Below are positions 45,536 to 55,749 of a stretch of DNA of 64,000 nt, in pieces; within the stretch, counting starts at the first letter, position 1, and the number at the start of each line of letters is the position of its first letter. The stretch is from contig OX463862.1 of NCBI GenBank assembly GCA_949825065.1, positions 17,581,246 to 17,645,245 on the forward strand. Direction: 5' to 3'. The notes under the pieces were generated by a model. It ran no database searches. It was not told the origin of the DNA and was given only the letters and a program-made list of their open reading frames with translations. The stretch comes from Odontocerum albicorne (Eukaryota > Arthropoda > Insecta > Trichoptera > Odontoceridae). The translations under genes and the position numbers were made by a program.

Positions 45536-45880
45536 CATCACGTCATTTCCCTGTTGGGGTGGCAGATAGGACTTTTTTCTATCACTATACTTTCTTTTCC
45601 TCCACTACACCCATACATCATTTTTATTTTATTCCTTACCATTCCTTTTTTTCAAAACTTGATTCACTTGGTCCAGCCGTTCTTTCTCGTTCAGCCATGC
45701 TTGCATTGTAAATTTGTTAAGTTAGATTTTCGATACCTATCCTTTGAAGATGTCCAAACCACTACAATATTCCCTATTTAAATACCTTCACGTCATTTCC
45801 TCGTTGAGGTACGCAGATAGGATAGAGCACTAAACTTTCAAAATCAATGCATACCTCTTTTACTCGTACATTCACATAAA
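45535..45880 (-). mobile_element. RTE-type LINE 3' ends, two
   Basis: CATCACGTCATTTCCCTGTT at 45535 and CTTCACGTCATTTCCTCGTT at 45786 mark two inverted 3' termini close together. Confidence 0.6.
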
Positions 45881-45884
45881 CTGC

Positions 45885-46428
45885 CCCGCCACCGCCTCTT
45901 ATCTCGCCGAAAATTTTCAGCGTCTTTCCGATCATGGACTTGCGCTGCGCTCAGACAGAGGCTGTTTATTGACGTTCTCAGTTCACCGCTGTTCTTTTTT
46001 TACGTCGTCCTTTACTGTCCATGCAGGTAGTCTTTAAAACTAGTTACAAACCAATATTAGACTCGCTCCGTCCTTGGCACGCTTAAAGAAGCGACTGAAA
46101 AATCCTCTTAATTTATAGTAAGTAATATAAGATGTCCCATTCCCTGATTTTTCTTTCCTGTCCCCCATCCTTTCCTTTTCCTTTGATTGATGATATATCA
46201 CTTTTACTTTAATATGCAAACACGTAAAGGATATTACACAATATAGGTAATTTGCGAATTAAATACCATATGTCCATAAATTTCAAAAATATGAATAATC
46301 TCTTGAATATTTTTTACGACAATGTAACTTGCTTTATTTACTTTTGTCTGGTTGATTGAAAGAGATTGCCGCCTGGCAATAAACCCGCCAGATTCTATTT
46401 GCAACGAAGTGTTAAATAAATAAAAGTA
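45885..46428 (+). mobile_element. CR1-like LINE 3' end, longest copy
   Basis: Eroded ORF2 C-terminus: SLKLVTNQY then SVLGTLKEATEKSS. After it come TTCCTTTTCCTTTGATTGAT, the ATTGCCGCCTGGCAATAAAC block and a TTAAATAAATAAA tail. Shorter copies at 12.7, 14.7, 15.4, 15.7 and 49.1 kb. Confidence 0.75.
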
Positions 46429-46524
46429 ATTAAAGCTGAAGAAGATCCTTCGACTTACCTCATTTATTTGGTCGCGTCATGAAAGAGTGTTATTCACTTT
46501 ACTCCACGGTTTTTAAATGTTTAA

Positions 46525-46602
46525 TTGAATGGTATGATAGTCATTAAGTTATATTGGAGGAAGTAATGGTATGATAGTCATTAAGTTGTATTGGAGGAAG
46601 TA
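46525..46602. repeat. Two-unit tandem duplication, 37-38 bp
   Basis: TGGTATGATAGTCATTAAGT followed by a TATTGGAGGAAGTAA-like end occurs twice in a row. Confidence 0.9.
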
Positions 46603-46919
46603 AATCAGCATTAAGTTTGCTGAAAAGCTAAAGCACTGCAAATAACGGTTAATCATTACGTTAGGAAATACCGTTACACTCGTAGATAATAAAACATTAT
46701 TAATACAAGGAAAATTTATAAAGCGCCGTTAAGAGAGCAGTCTTATTTAACCTTTCCCTTACTGAGCTAAAAAAAATCCTCCCGTTCCGGTGCTGTATAT
46801 TCAATACACATCACAAGTAAATATGAGCGATCTAAAATAAGAACATTTATAGCTTAAATTAATTAAATTTGAAGTCAAAAGTAATAATAATTGAAATTTA
46901 ATTGCTAAAAACATACAAA

Positions 46920-47105
46920 AAAACATCGGCCGAAGTTCACAAAGTGGGCAAAGCGAACACCGAAAGCCACCGACCTATTGAGCGAGAGAAGCGAGCGAAC
47001 TGAGATTATATTCTTGCGTTCCCATGTACCGAAGTAGAGTGAGACGTGAATAGCGTCGAGGCCTCACCCATAGCGGTTTTTTAGAATAAATATACCTACG
47101 TCACA
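46920..47105. other. GC-rich island of unknown function
   Basis: CACCGAAAGCCACCGACCTA, GAGCGAGAGAAGCGAGCGAA, GCGTCGAGGCCTCACCC stand out against AT-rich flanks. No gene or known repeat was recognised. It is a candidate promoter, RNA exon or unclassified element. Confidence 0.35.
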
Positions 47106-47339
47106 CACTGGCACACGTTTGATTGTATTGGTGAATTAATTCCCGATTTTCACAAAATATCTCTGATGTGGCAGATAAGTGCTAATTAATATTGATATTA
47201 TTTTTTTTCATTCAATGCGTAAATGTATTACGGAGGAATACCTGAAGTCTGAACCCAGTATTTATTATATTTATAGAAATATTAAAGTTTTTAGAAGCAA
47301 TGTATACTAGTTACACATCATAGGACATGAAGGGTTAAT

Positions 47340-47420
47340 GCACTATCGAAAATCGAAATCTAAACCTCGAAGTGAATAACAAGCGATTTACCAATTAGAT
47401 AACGGAGGTTTAATTTCATG
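47340..47420 (-). repeat. SINE head, worn
   Basis: ATCGAAATCTAAACCTCGAA, CGATTTACCAATTAGATAAC resembles an inverted SINE-A/F head. Confidence 0.45.
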
Positions 47421-47498
47421 TTAGTTTGACTCTGTAACTGCGTAGGAAAATCCAATGTCAAATAAAATATATGTTATCAAATGTGGTTTATCAATTTT

Positions 47499-48205
47499 TT
47501 ATCGAAGCTTCTGTTCCTTGAATATCATACACGTGTTTATTATCGTCATGATTTTTATTTAAATGCTTTCCTCACATTTAAATAAAGGTAGGGGTAGCCT
47601 GTTCTTTGTTTGGACAACAAGATTTACGTAAAACAACTATTAATACGGAGCAATATTTTATCGAATGCTTCTGTTCCTTGCGTCATGGTCTTTATTTTAA
47701 TGCTTTTCTCGCAGGGTTATCTTCATTGTTTGGGGAAGAACAGCTAACATACGTGCAACAAGTATTAACAAGGAACAATATTTTATCGAATGATTCTTTT
47801 CCTTGAATGCATTACGTTATGCTCTTTATTTTAATGTTTTCCTCGTAGGGGGGGGGGGGGGGGGGGGGGGGCTGTTGTGTTTTGTTTGGACAAAAACAGT
47901 TACGTGCAACAAGTATTAATAAGGAACAATATTTTATCGAATGATTCTATTCCTTGAATACTCGTATATATCATCATGATCTTTATTTTAATGTTTTTCT
48001 TGTAGGGGTAGCCCGTTCTTTGTTTGTGCAAAAACAGTTACGTGCAACAAGGCAATTAATACGGAACAATATTTTATTGAATGATTCTGTTCCTTGAATA
48101 TGTATCGTCATGTTCTTTTTTTTAATGCTTTTCTTGTTGGATGGGTAGACTGTTCGTTGTTTGGACAAAAACAGTTACGTGCAACAAGTATTAACACGTA
48201 AAATT
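47499..48205. repeat. Long-unit tandem repeat, about 125-159 bp, five units, with a G24 run
   Basis: The marker TTATCGAATG.TTCT.TTCCTTG recurs at 47499, 47658, 47783, 47934 and 48074. In other units the middle reads GTAGGGGTAGCC; in the third the same place has become a run of 24 G (47848-47871). Confidence 0.88.
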
Positions 48206-48234
48206 TGGCGATAGCGCTGTTATTAGATACATAC

Positions 48235-48565
48235 ACGTCATCACGCCGTTTCCTTGTCGGTTAGACAGATAGGAGAGAGTGCCAGACTTTCCTATCGCGA
48301 CACACATATTAATACATCAATCTTAACTTAACCCCCCCCCCCCCATGTTTTTTTCTCAGTTTATGCATTTCTACAGCATTTATTTGGCTCCTTTCAATAT
48401 TTTTCCATGTACACGTTTCACTCTTATAAATCAAATTTGTACTTAAATACTGTTGTAGATCTTGAAAGATATTGATACTGTCTGGTTCGAGTAGATACGT
48501 TTTAGTGCCTCATTGAATTTGTTTCCTATCGCTACACGCCACCATCTGAGAAAATACTACCTAAA
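48235..48565 (-). mobile_element. RTE-type LINE 3' end
   Basis: CATCACGCCGTTTCCTTGTC opens the inverted terminus. A run of 13 C interrupts it at 48332-48344. Confidence 0.65.
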
Positions 48566-48779
48566 TAACATAATACTTCAACTTACTCTAATTTTTTATA
48601 ACACACTAATTTACTTTTCCTTTCACACTTTTCTATCACAATGATTTTGGATTTCCCATTATTCCTTCTCTGATCTTTCTCTTAAGATATTTCATACAAT
48701 TTTCTTATCAGACTCTGTAATTCATCCTCATTCTTCGTAGCCATTCACACCTGTCTACTCCGTCTGTATCCTTTCCCTA

Positions 48780-48945
48780 CAAAGCTTCTACTGTCTTCTC
48801 CAGCCCTTCCCCGGGTTTGGAAATGCCATAAAACGTCTCTATCCTGGTCGGTTCACAGTCTGGTAAACCAAGTTCTTTCATGTCATGGTGTATAACGTTG
48901 TATAAGTAAAGGATAATACATGTACAGTGACATAGTTCCTCTATT
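48780..48945 (-). repeat. Extension sequence shared with 40.85 kb (no MITE)
   Basis: Inverse of 40824-40975 in sequence and order, adjoining a SINE-A as there. The TA target used by the 40.6-kb MITE is unoccupied near 48925. Confidence 0.75.
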
Positions 48946-49585
48946 GTATTACATTTTTATTGTCTACAGTACAGCCTAGCGGACGTATTGCCATGTGGTA
49001 ATCTCTTTCAACCGATCAGAAAGATGCTTCAACGCTCCTCTTTTTTTTCCTCTTCACGTCGTTCTTTAGTGACCATGCAGTGAGACTCTGGAATCAGTTA
49101 CAAACCAATGTTAGACTCGTTCCATCCTTGGCATGCTTTAAGAAGTGACTGAAAAAACTGTTAATATCTAGTCAGTAATATAACGTGTTTCATTCCTGAT
49201 TTTTATCTCTTTCTTCTCTACTATGTCTTTCTTTTCTTTTGATTGAAGATATCTCACTTTATATGAAAATTTTCCGTCTTGTAGGGTTTGTGGGCATATG
49301 TCAACGTATGTGTTCATGGATTTTGTGGGAATGGATAGTCATTTGAATGATTTATGCGATCATATAACTTGTTTTATTTACTTTTGTCTGGTTGATTGGA
49401 AGAGATTGCCGCCTGGCAACCACTAGATTGTTTTTGCAATAAAAGTGTTAAATAAATAAAAATGCCTTAAGTGAAAAACAGACTGGAAACCTTTTAAAAA
49501 AAATTTGGGTTCCAACGGGAATCAAACCCGAGACTTCCGGGTTGAGAGGCAGGCGCTTTACCAACTAGGCCACGGAGGTCGTTCT
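48946..49585 (-). repeat. SINE-A split by a LINE insertion
   Basis: The tail and body (48946-49047, GTACAGCCTAGCGGACGTAT) and the remaining body plus head (49463-49585, AACGGGAATCAAACCCGAGA, CTTTACCAACTAGGCCACGG) are the two parts of one SINE-A, separated by about 415 bp of LINE. Confidence 0.82.
49048..49462 (+). mobile_element. CR1-like LINE 3' end inserted in SINE-A
   Basis: GTGAGACTCTGGAATCAGTT, TTGGCATGCTTTAAGAAGTG, TTGCCGCCTGGCAACC and a TTAAATAAATAAA tail. It matches 46040-46428. Confidence 0.8.
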
Positions 49586-49999
49586 CTGAAAACTTTTTTT
49601 TAATTACAATTTAAGTTTTTACTAAGATTTTATCGTCCAAAGGTTGAATGTCTCTGGTGTGATGAACCAGCGAATCTTCGACTGTTTCGGTAATCAATTT
49701 TTCATTTAAACTTTCACTCGCTGACAGATGTCTGTAATCTGTAAAGTAACGACCGATTTATTCCAGTGCCTAAGTTCATTTGTCATAAAAACAAGCGATG
49801 CACGTGTGTCGGTCAGTCCCAAAACATAACACATTATTCAGCAAATAAAATTTCTCTGGAAAGATAAAACGGTACATTCAAACGTAAATACTATTTCGCA
49901 GTATCTCTTTTTGTATACGTTCACATATTGTACCATCTTCTACATCCATACACCTCGCCATACATGCTCTTTTTTTCTTCTCACTTGTCCTTCCGTGGT

Positions 50000-50555
50000 T
50001 GCAGTCCTAAGACTGGTTTGCAGCAATTTGAACTCTTCTCCTCCATTCCCCCCTGTCCTGTGCGGCTCTTTTTAAGTCTGTATATGTTGAGCAGCGCACG
50101 TCCACCAACAGGTCCTCCAGGTACTCTCGGCGTGGGCGTCCCCTAGAGTTTGTCCCCTCGGTCATACCCTTCATTATGGCATGCAAGAGGTCCTCTTGTC
50201 GTATTATATGACCGATCCATCTTGCACGCCTTTCGGACAGGATCCTGAGCAGGTGCCTTCCTCCTTCGATTCGTTGGAGAACCTCTTCATTTGTGATGCA
50301 GTCTCTCCAGGAAATTCCTAATAGTCTTCTATAGGACCACATCTCAAAAGCCTCTAGTCTTCGTCTATCTCTTTCGGATAGGCACGATGTCTCGCAGCCG
50401 TACATCAAGATACTCCATACATAGGTCTTGATGAGGAGTATTCTCAGTTTTAGGTCTATATTATTTGATTCTATTATTTTCGACCTTTTATTAAATGCAA
50501 GTCTAGCCTGATGTATACGGCTGTCGACCTCGCTCTTGGACCGACCTCACTTGTA
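50000..50555 (-). mobile_element. LINE ORF2 C-terminal fragment, largely open
   Basis: Minus strand: LRILLIKTYVWSILMYGCET, RDRRRLEAFEMWSYRRLLGI, SWRDCITNEEVLQRIEGGRH, RRARWIGHIIRQEDLLHAIM, RGRPRREYLEDLLVDVRC, then a stop after IAANQS. The frame is open for about 180 codons, so this is one of the youngest LINE pieces here. Confidence 0.88.
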
Positions 50556-50559
50556 CTTA

Positions 50560-50785
50560 TTTTTAATTATTTAAAATAATTTCATTTAGTACGTTTTCTA
50601 CACTCTCCATTCATTTTCAACATTATAACATTACTAGTGTATATTTTTTTGGAACACGTATTTAATATCAATTGTATTAGTTTGTCATTTCGTGTACAAA
50701 AAACATTTATTCTCCATTTATTTTTAAATGTCTATCAAAATCTATTCACTGTTATTTTATGATAAGAATTACTTAGAAGTCTTTG
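50560..50785. other. AT-rich, no recognised feature
   Basis: Nothing recognised. Confidence 0.4.
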
Positions 50786-50794
50786 TCGTTGTTG

Positions 50795-51155
50795 GGCCTC
50801 GTAATCGAGGATCTCCTCGCCATCCCCAACGTAAATTCAGTTGGAAAGCGAGACTGTGCTGTGGAATGTTTTTTTTAAGTGAGTAGGTTGTTGCACACCA
50901 GCAAACTCACCGATCACACTGATGTACTAAATCCGATGGCACACCGAAGTGAGACGTTCGGAGCACAGCGGTATATATTCCCCCCCCCCATTTTTTGGAA
51001 GAATAGATATGACTGAAGTCATAGGTATTCTTATAGCACTGAATACTACATGTAAATATACCTGTGTCATTCGAGGGGAGTAGAACAGCGCGAGGTTCGA
51101 ACCGACTACCTTATGCACGAAAGTTCAGTGCGTTACCGCACGGTCATGCATCTAG
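50795..51155. repeat. Repeat D followed by SINE-B
   Basis: Repeat D (50795-50975) opens with the small hairpin CCTCGTAATCGAGG, then TTGCACACCAGCAAACTCAC. SINE-B (minus strand, 51000-51155) follows, with TGCGTTACCGCACGGTCATG. A 10-C run separates them. Confidence 0.7.
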
Positions 51156-51239
51156 AAGAATAGATAATGAGGATTGCCAGGTTAAGAAACAAACCTGTTG
51201 GTAGTATTTTGTAGCATTACCAAAAAGCATGTGTTTGTT

Positions 51240-51480
51240 TATACATCTTGGCGACCTCCATGGCCTAAATTTGAAAAAAACCTTGGAAAATGTAAAACGA
51301 CAATATTTATCAAATTCTGATCAAAGGAAGAGTGATAGTTTTTATAATATGAAAGTATGTACGACGAGGTGTATGGACGGGGAAAAAAAGCGAAAAATTG
51401 TGAGAGATTTGTATGAAGATATCTATTCGGTCTGCCTACTCCAATGCAGACATAGCATGATGGTAATGGTGCTGAAAGAC
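51240..51480 (+). mobile_element. RTE-type LINE fragment
   Basis: Diverged sense copy: GTACGACGAGGTGTATGGAC, ATTCGGTCTGCCTACTCCAA, ACATAGCATGATGG. Confidence 0.5.
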
Positions 51481-51484
51481 GACT

Positions 51485-51692
51485 TTCGTGGCCAAGTTGT
51501 TAAGACAGGTATCTTCCGATCGAGAGATACGTGTTCGATTTCTATTGGTGTTCGATTTGGTTAAAAAGCCTCCCGATATGGGTTTCACTTAATATTTCTT
51601 TAACGTCTTTGTGGTTGGTTGAAAAAGATTTCCACAATTGGCAATAAATCCACCAGAGTGTACTGTATACAACGAAAGTGTTACTGTACTGA
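51485..51692 (+). repeat. SINE-A
   Basis: TTTCGTGGCCAAGTTGTTAA, GTGTTCGATTTCTATTGG, TTGTGGTTGGTTGAAAAAGA, CCAGAGTGTACTGTATACAA. Confidence 0.75.
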
Positions 51693-51694
51693 GC

Positions 51695-52790
51695 GAAAAC
51701 TTTTTATCAAGAAAATTGTAGTTTATTTGCGGTTATTAAATTTTTTCTTATGTATAAGGAATGATTTTAAAATAAATATCGTATATCATATTTTGATTTG
51801 GGCAAGAGGCACAAGTTCATTGCACAAAAATATTAAAATTTTAAAGCCTCAATCTGTCACTCGATTATCTTTCCGGTTGGTCAAAATCCTTGTTTATTGT
51901 TGAAATGACACACATCAACCATATTCGTGTATAAAATTTTCATTATATTAGTACAGCCTTGATATTTTAGTCTTATTCTATTATTATAAAAGCGTGCCAA
52001 ATTAGATCTTGTAATTTGTTTAGTCAAACACTGTTACATAATTCCACTTTATGTCTTCATCATGGGAGCATTATTGTTACCATCATTTTTAGTTACCATC
52101 GGGAATCGAATGGAAAACGAGCACATTATCAACTAAGCTACGGTGAGTGGTGTATGTATTTTTTCACACATTTAAAAAAAAAAAAAAAAACAACGAAAAT
52201 GGCTAAGAATACGCTTTAAAATTTAAAATCACTCAAATTTGAAGGCGACTTATCTCTTATACTACAATCATAGTTAAACCATGTGTTGCATGTTTTAAAT
52301 TTTAACTCGTTGTTAATACAATTAACACGGGAATAAAAAGAAATATATAAAGAGATATTAAATACTTTTTAAAACATAGATTCAACTATGACATTTTGAC
52401 TCGCTGGCGAAGTGGTTAGGGAATGATTTGACGACTGCGAGTCTAGTGCGTAGTGAAAACTTTCTATTTTTCGAGTCGTTTTCATTCTGTACAAAAACAG
52501 AAGTCGACATTTGTCGTTATGTGTTTTGTGAAAGCCCTTTCGCACGGTAACAAAATAAAGTCAAACATTTTATCATCGTTAAATTATTTTGTTAATTGGG
52601 TTAGCAGATAAAAAATACTAAAGGACCATAAAAAAACACAATATAGTACTTCAATAAACTTGTTTTAACATTCTGTTTGTTTCCTTTAAAAGACCGAATC
52701 AACACAGTGACAATTATAATGAAAGAAGGTCTCATTGCCTAATTCTATAGAAATCGAACAATTTTTATTTATCAATAAATGATAAATTTC
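51695..52790. other. AT-rich, no gene; two tRNA-like pieces
   Basis: 52085-52145 (inverted, CATCGGGAATCGAATGG) and 52395-52470 (CTCGCTGGCGAAGTGGTTAG) look like SINE heads. No coding frame was recognised. Confidence 0.4.
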
Positions 52791-52799
52791 TCACTATCA

Positions 52800-53165
52800 T
52801 TATTACCATCACGCCATGCCGCTTTTATGGTAAGCAGAAATAAGTGATCTTCACTTTATTTCATCATGAAACATTCTCTTTTACCCCGTAAATACATCCC
52901 GCTATATATTCTCCTATTATAAAAGTTTTTCAATGTTCCCTGTTTCAGAATTTGGTTAATTTGGACGTGTTATTTTTTTCTAGTTTTTTCAATGTTTTCG
53001 CACATTCTACCTATATGCTATTGAAATAGTATACATTAGTTTTGTAAAAAAAATCATCATTCATTCTTTCTACGTGGCCGAACCATCTAAAAGCTCTTTT
53101 CTTAATTTGAAACATTGCATTTTCTCTCAGTTCTAATTTTCTTCTTCTTCCTTTTTCAGTCATGC
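52800..53165 (-). mobile_element. RTE-type LINE fragment
   Basis: TTACCATCACGCCATGCCGC, then CTTTCTACGTGGCCGAACCA; inverted 3' region, diverged. Confidence 0.5.
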
Positions 53166-53167
53166 TT

Positions 53168-53741
53168 GTATGTTGTCAAATCATCTAATATTAGAATAAT
53201 GCAGTAACAACGTTCCTTCAACATATGTGTCTAGATAAAACGGAGTAAATAAAATAAATAAATTTTACAATTTCTATGGTGCTATTTCATAACACTAGTA
53301 AACTCAAGTACACTCCAGTAAATTATTTAAGGTAACTTCTAGAGTTAGTTCCAGGATATCGATAAATTCAGATTAAAAATACTTCCAAGTAACATCGTAC
53401 AGGAAACGCCGAGAATCGAACCTGGAACGTATTGGGTACAAAGCATGCATGCTAATGGCATCAATACGAAATTCTGTAGATGACGAACTTATTTGTGTTG
53501 ACCAGTTGCCCGATTAGCAATCACATTTTTAAGGTCAAAAAACGGTTGAAGGATCGCAAGCAGGTTTTTATATTTCATGAAAAACAAATAATCTTATAGA
53601 TTTCCTTTTCCTTGTTTCATTACAGATTCCCTTTTCTCATTCTTTAAGGTTCCCCTTTCCTTGAGGGGAAAAAATGCGTCGATGTTCTGATGATTTTTTG
53701 TTGTTGAAAGCTACTTCTTAAGTCAACAGCTTTACATACTG
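53168..53741. repeat. Left part of a duplicated block (other copy at 63257)
   Basis: From GTATGTTGTCAAATCATCTA to CAGCTTTACATACT it is highly similar, base for base, to 63257-63849. It includes a SINE-C (AATCGAACCTGGAACG, inverted). The block resumes after the mariner at 54716. Confidence 0.88.
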
Positions 53742-53914
53742 TTAGGTTTTAACATAAGTTGTGTCCGTTTTTTTCCAAATTTAAAAATGAGCACCAAAAG
53801 TAAAACAAAATGATAAAGTCTATAATTCATTCGAAAGAAAATTTTCTGCTCTACAAGATTTTGTGTTTGCTTTTACGTTACATATATTATTTTATTTGAT
53901 TACAAGCCTTGAAA

Positions 53915-54178
53915 ATGGAATGTCAAATAGACGAAAGTGAGCATTTTCGACACCTCCTTCTGTTCGCGTTCAATCGAGGGAATAAAGCTGGTAAAGCTGC
54001 TCGCGACATTTGCAAAGTGTACGGTAAAGATGCTATCAATTAAAGGACAGCTTGTCTATGGTTTTCACGTTACAAAGACGGTAATTTCGACCTGAAAGAC
54101 ATGGAGCGTTCCGGACGACAAGTGGACTTCGATGAGGATCGCTTAAACCATATTATTTATGAAGATCCCCTCAAACAT
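53915..54178 (+). pseudogene. Mariner transposase N-terminus, left arm
   Basis: MECQIDESEHFRHLLLFAFN, then GKAARDICKVYGKDAIN, a stop (TAA at about 54042), then WFSRYKDGNFDLKDMERSGR, QVDFDEDRLNHIIYEDPL, where the inverted arm begins. Confidence 0.85.
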
Positions 54179-54537
54179 TTTTCATCACCATTTTCAAACC
54201 ATTTTTCATCACCGGTAATGATGCGGTAAAGGAACCTTTGCTTGTGGCTATGCGTAGCTCGATGACGCGCGAGCAAACCAGCAGAAATTGTCGAACGTTG
54301 ATTTTTATAGTTTTCACTCAAAACATGTGGAACCCAAGCGCCGAACTTCTGGACTTTTCCCATTGATTTAAGACGGCGGTATATAGTCATGTGACTACAA
54401 TTCATCTGCTCAGCCAATTCTACGGTGGTTTGAAGGGGATCTTCATGAATAATATGGTTTAAGCGGTCCTCATCGAAGTCCACTGGAGGTGTCTAAAATA
54501 CTCACTTTCGTCTACTTGACATTCCATTTTGAAGGCT
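54178..54537 (-). pseudogene. Mariner transposase, right arm, internally deleted
   Basis: The start MECQVDESEYFRHL is joined directly to VDFDEDRLNHIIHEDPLQTT, with the first helix-turn-helix lost and the frame shifted. It then runs MNCSHMTIYRRLKSMGKVQK, FGAWVPHVLSENYKNQRSTI, RFLYRIITGDEKWFENG. The C-terminal half of the transposase is missing. Confidence 0.85.
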
Positions 54538-54715
54538 TGTAATCAAACAAAATAATATATGTAACGTAAAAGCAAACACAATATCTTGTAGAGCAGAAAG
54601 TTTTTCTTCTTTCGAATTCTTTCGAATGACGTATAACCTTTACCATTTTGTTTTACTATTGGTGCTCATTTTGAAATTGGAAAAATACGGACACAACTTA
54701 TGTTAACACCCAATA

Positions 54716-54866
54716 CATTACAGGAGGATTAATACACCCCTCCAGTTTTCAAAATACCACAGATTAATATGTTTGTGACACATTTTCCTAAAATATATAT
54801 TTGTAATGTCCATTTTGATAATTTTATCATTTTATCTAATTTATATCTTATCAGTCGTTCAAATAC
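54716..54866. repeat. Right part of the duplicated block (other copy to 64000)
   Basis: CTCCAGTTTTCAAAATACCA, CATTTTCCTAAAATATATAT, ATTTATATCTTATCAGTCGT match 63851-64000 closely. It ends about 260 bp before the second bZIP gene. Confidence 0.85.
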
Positions 54867-55125
54867 TTTATGTATAAATTTTTTTTAACAGTCAAATATA
54901 TGATACTGACCCGGCAATATCATAAAATTTCTCACGGTGTGTTCAGTACATATTTTTGTTTCTAATAATAATAATAATATTTATCTAAATTAGATTAAAA
55001 AAAGGTTAATTTCAAGTGTCTAAAAAAAGTGAAAAATCTTTTTGAAACAAAATACAGACGATTATTATTCAAACCCAATTAACGAATCTCAGTGGCAAGT
55101 AAATCAAAATATTGAATAAGCCAAA

Positions 55126-55749
55126 ATGGACGTCTCCCGGGATACATCACCATTGTTATATTCACCCAATAACGATACCTTCAATCAAACAATTCAGTGT
55201 AATGATCCTGAATTATCGATGTTTCACCAGTATCTATATAATGGTGCTCAATATCCTAATTTTAGGAATGAACCTTCAGAATATACAGAACAATTTCAAC
55301 AGGCTGAAAGACAAACAACTTATTGGAAAGAAAAACAATTAGATGAATGCTGTTTGATGCAAAATCAAATGGTTCCTTCGTATGAATACCCTCACGAAAT
55401 AATATGCCAGCAAGATACGTGGCAATCAATATACCAGCAAGATCTGTGCCAATCAATATACCAGCAAGATCTGAGCCAATCAATATACCAGCAAGATCCG
55501 AACTTAGTGCAAACAATGGATATAACACCAAATATCGATAAAGAATCTGAAGAATACAAAATGAAAAGGCGGAAGAACAATGAAGCTGTGAGGAAGACCA
55601 GGACGAAAGCAAAAGAGCAGAAGCAAAGACTTGAAGAAGATCTCGAGAATTGCAAGAAAGAGATGATAATTTTAAAGGATATTCTAGAAGAAGTGAGGCA
55701 TTTGAAGATTCCAATCGTAGAAGAAATATTATTAAAATATAAATCTTAA
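55126..55749 (+). CDS. Divergent C/EBP-class bZIP protein, intronless
   Basis: A 207-aa protein with a C-terminal bZIP. The basic region (144-164, EYKMKRRKNNEAVRKTRTKA) keeps the C/EBP pattern NNxAVRKxR. The zipper is short, with heptad positions L169, C176, L183, V190. The rest is Gln/Tyr/Asp-rich. A 9-residue repeat (QQDTWQSIY, QQDLCQSIY, QQDLSQSIY) covers 95-121. Because its basic region carries KNNEAV, it looks nearer the C/EBP-gamma/Irbp18 branch than slbo, but I cannot confirm orthology. The ATG context GCCAAAATGG is strong. No lesion. Rapidly evolving flanks could mean a young or fast gene; a retrocopy is possible. It probably acts as a dimer partner for C/EBP proteins; that is inference. 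Confidence 0.85.
   Translation: MDVSRDTSPLLYSPNNDTFNQTIQCNDPELSMFHQYLYNGAQYPNFRNEPSEYTEQFQQAERQTTYWKEKQLDECCLMQNQMVPSYEYPHEIICQQDTWQSIYQQDLCQSIYQQDLSQSIYQQDPNLVQTMDITPNIDKESEEYKMKRRKNNEAVRKTRTKAKEQKQRLEEDLENCKKEMIILKDILEEVRHLKIPIVEEILLKYKS
55408..55497 (+). repeat. 27-bp coding minisatellite inside the second bZIP gene
   Basis: Three units of 27 bp (CAGCAAGATCTGTGCCAATC, AATATAC), in frame, give nine residues each, with a partial fourth. An in-frame unit can change number without frame damage. Confidence 0.9.

Larger units (their letters stand above)
53742..54713. mobile_element. Second fold-back mariner, with known empty site
   Basis: Left TIR TTAGGTTTTAACATAAGTTG; right TIR its inverse, ending at 54713. 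Flanks are TG (53740-53741, a mutated TA) and TA (54714-54715). The left arm codes for the N-terminus on +, from 53915. The right arm codes for the same start on -, from 54537, and continues past HTH 2 to TGDEKWFENG, the first catalytic Asp motif. The two arms meet head to head near 54178. It is a different junction from the 9951 element. Both ends are 5' ends. Confidence 0.9.

Noticed and set aside
54905..54950. TATA/Inr promoter for the second bZIP gene
   Set aside because: TTCAGTAC at 54942 resembles an initiator, but no well-placed TATA or DPE accompanies it.
55262..55714. 150-codon minus-strand frame opposite the second bZIP gene
   Set aside because: Antisense shadow; its repeated GILIGSDLA peptide is the reverse of the 27-bp repeat.
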